Source: Lasioglossum baleicum (lineage: Eukaryota > Arthropoda > Insecta > Hymenoptera > Halictidae). Taken from it: a stretch of 64,000 bases of DNA. Under the pieces are notes generated by a model. It did no database searches and was not told the DNA's origin. It saw nothing but the letters and a program-made list of their open reading frames with translations. Position numbers and translations under genes: made by a program. The stretch lies in the NCBI RefSeq assembly GCF_051020765.1, contig NC_134944.1:7440001-7504000 (forward strand), given 5' to 3'. Shown here one piece after another: positions 49,685 through 52,600 of the stretch (its first letter is position 1; each line of letters starts with the position of its first letter).

Positions 49685-52600
49685 GTCTCTACTCTACGCA
49701 TTTCTATGGATCATTGTTGTGCCCGCGGCTTCAACTAACGTTTCTGTCGCGTAGGTGAGGGAACGAAGCGCTCGAAGCGTTCCTATGGGACAGTCCAGGG
49801 CGTCCCGCTCGTCTTTGAGCGCCGGGACCCCGGACAGCCTCAGCGACAACGAGAGCTCCTTCAGAATTGGCTCCGCCAGGAAGACCAGCACGCCTTACAG
49901 GAGCACCATCACCCCTGGTAAGCACTCTTCCATCCCCACTCGCCCCTGAAAATAAACCACCGAATTCGGTGTACAGTAAATCGTCTATGAACGCAAAAGC
50001 CTCGGGGAGATTCGTTTGCATTTGTCGTGGACGGGACACTATTTTTTTGAGCTTCAAAGACCGAGCCGAACGTAGAGAAGGACAGCGCGTGTAAAGGGAG
50101 ACCGCGACTCTTCGCGTCTCTTTCTTTCCCATACGCTGTCCTTCCCTGCGCCCGAAACGTTCGTCGTCAATTAAACCACTAAATACAGTTGAAATTATAT
50201 CGTGTTTGGTCTTATTTTAATCAGAAAAATGTCACAATTATATTGGCGAAAGTTTCATAAAAAAATAAGTAATAATAAAAAAGATTAAATGAAGTTGCCC
50301 TTCATCTGACCCTTAAAAGGCCATTATGGAAAAATGTGCATAGCGCCATTAAATGTGCCCCTTCATATGAAGAATATTTTATGTAAAACATTTTTTCATA
50401 TTCCTGCTGGTTTCCGTAATAATTGACTGTCTCAAGATTAATGAACCACCCTGTACTTAGGATAACAAAAGTGATCGATTGGTTGAACAAAAAAATTGGA
50501 TTGCATTAAAGAATAAAGTGCAGTTGCACCTTCATAAAAAATATAATCAAAATTATTTGTGTCTAAACAACACGTAGCAATCAAAACAACATATTATCTC
50601 GACTATCATTTTTCGAATAAGTTATAAGTGCATAATTTCCGAGTCTGATACACGTCCCATTTCAGGAGGTAGTCGCCCATCGAGCAGGCCAGCGTCAAGA
50701 CCAGCATCCAGGCCAGCGTCCAGGCCTACCAGCAGACCAGGCAGCAGACCTGCCTCGAGACAGGGTAGCAAACCACCAAGCAGATACGGCTCCACGCAGT
50801 CTCTCGACAGCACAGGTACCCTATCACTTCATCATCCACTAGACTGTCCCAGAACGTCTACTGATAACATGCTAATTATTCCCAGACGATTCGACGAACC
50901 TAAGTCGCATACCGCGGAGAACACCGGTCGGCACTACAACGGGGAACACGCCAACCTCGAGCAGACACAACAGCGTGTCAGGAAAAAGGCTTGGAACGCC
51001 TGTGAACGGCTCCAGTTCACGACCGAGGACGCCCACCGGGCTAGTTAGTCCAGCCAGTGGCGTGTCAGCGAGGTTCGTAGTCCACAGACTTCCCACAGAA
51101 AAGAGAACTATCGAAATGACCAATACTTGAGGACTAACTTGCATCTTGAAGATAGATATTGATGAGTTTCTCGCATCCTACTACGTGGTAGAGATTAACG
51201 AGGATAATATGTTGGAAGATTAACGGTACCTTTCGATGGCGAACCCCGTGGGGCAATTGAAAGCTCGATTAAACTGATCTATTGGGTTGGAAAGAACGTT
51301 CGTAGCGTTTTCAAATTTAGAATCGAAGATAAAATTAAGGTGTTTATTCAATAACACGAGAAGTTTTCACGAAAATGGCAAAAAGTAATAGAACAGAATG
51401 GGAAATATGTTATTGAATAAATCTATGAATAAATATCTGAATTTTAGCTTTCAATTTTAGTTTACAAACGCTAGGGACTATCGTTTCAACCCAATACCAA
51501 GGACTATAGTCTGCCCAACGAGACGAGGCTCTTCTCAGATTATTAACAAGCCTCGTCTCGTTGGACAAACTACAATGCAATAGTCTCGCAGAGTTCACCA
51601 TCAAATCGTACCCTAATCTCTACGTTTAGGTGCATCGTGACGTATTCGCATCCAGTCCGGATCGTGCACGATGATTTATATGTATTTTCAGTCCCCCGGC
51701 ATTTTATACCCCACCTTTACTTGGTTTCTTTTCTTTTCTTTTTTTTTGATTTCGTATTACCTTTCGTTTCTAATTATTCGAGAATCACGAATTCCACTCG
51801 CGCGTGAAAGCAGAACAGGCGCGTTCAAGAGCTGTTCTTAGAGACGACACGGTATAACGTATAGATCGCTATATAGATTGTTTTTAGAGCCCGGTTCTCC
51901 AACGCATATTAACGCACTAGGTCCAAGCGTGTCGGTTTAACGACGATTAACATAAGTCTGGTTAATAACATGTTTTTAGGTACGGCACGATCCATAGAGC
52001 TTCGAGCATTCCAACCCTGACTGGTGTCGGCACACCGATCAGGTAAACCTAAATTAACGATTATCGGAGTCGAGGATCGGGTATACTCGCTTGCGCTTTT
52101 GACACGTATCTTTGTACTACTGTGGCAGCGGGTTCTAACCACACGGTGTCTCGAAGCTAGTCTCCAAATTGATCCTCAAACTAGAATGGCCGCAGACAAT
52201 CTTGTATCGTGGCTTCCACAGAAATTCCCGAGCCCTTTGATCTGTGAATCGGTCACAGATCATCGAAAAGTATCGTGGTTTCTACTGCATAAAATGAAAA
52301 GAGAATAGCAAGACCAGTTTTTAGTAACACGTAGCTAAACTGAAGATCTTTATTTGGAAATTTGGAAAGAAAACAATGGTTAAAAGAACAGAGTATAAAT
52401 TATTTTCTACTTCTTGAAGTTACTAAAGAGGGAAAGAAATTTGTACTTGATTGTGCAATTTATGTAGACAATTTTAATTCGTTGAAGTTGAACAGAATTC
52501 ACGATGCAGGATTTTTGCGCAGCCGCCTACGTTCGTAGCTCGCGAGAACTGGTGGAGGTGGTTCGTTCTTTTCTTTTTCGTTGTCTCATTCTCATTTCCA

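Larger units (their letters stand above)
42563..49754 (+). other. shot intron (7.2 kb) containing alternative exon B
   Basis: Besides the 46390-46496 exon it contains the three-deep nested element at 42965-44160, an 82-bp mariner-like mini-element, a small palindrome, a hAT-like MITE, back-to-back TATACAGGGTG ends at 48285-48315, and (CT)n tracts at about 44834-44885 and 49648-49690. Confidence 0.65.
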
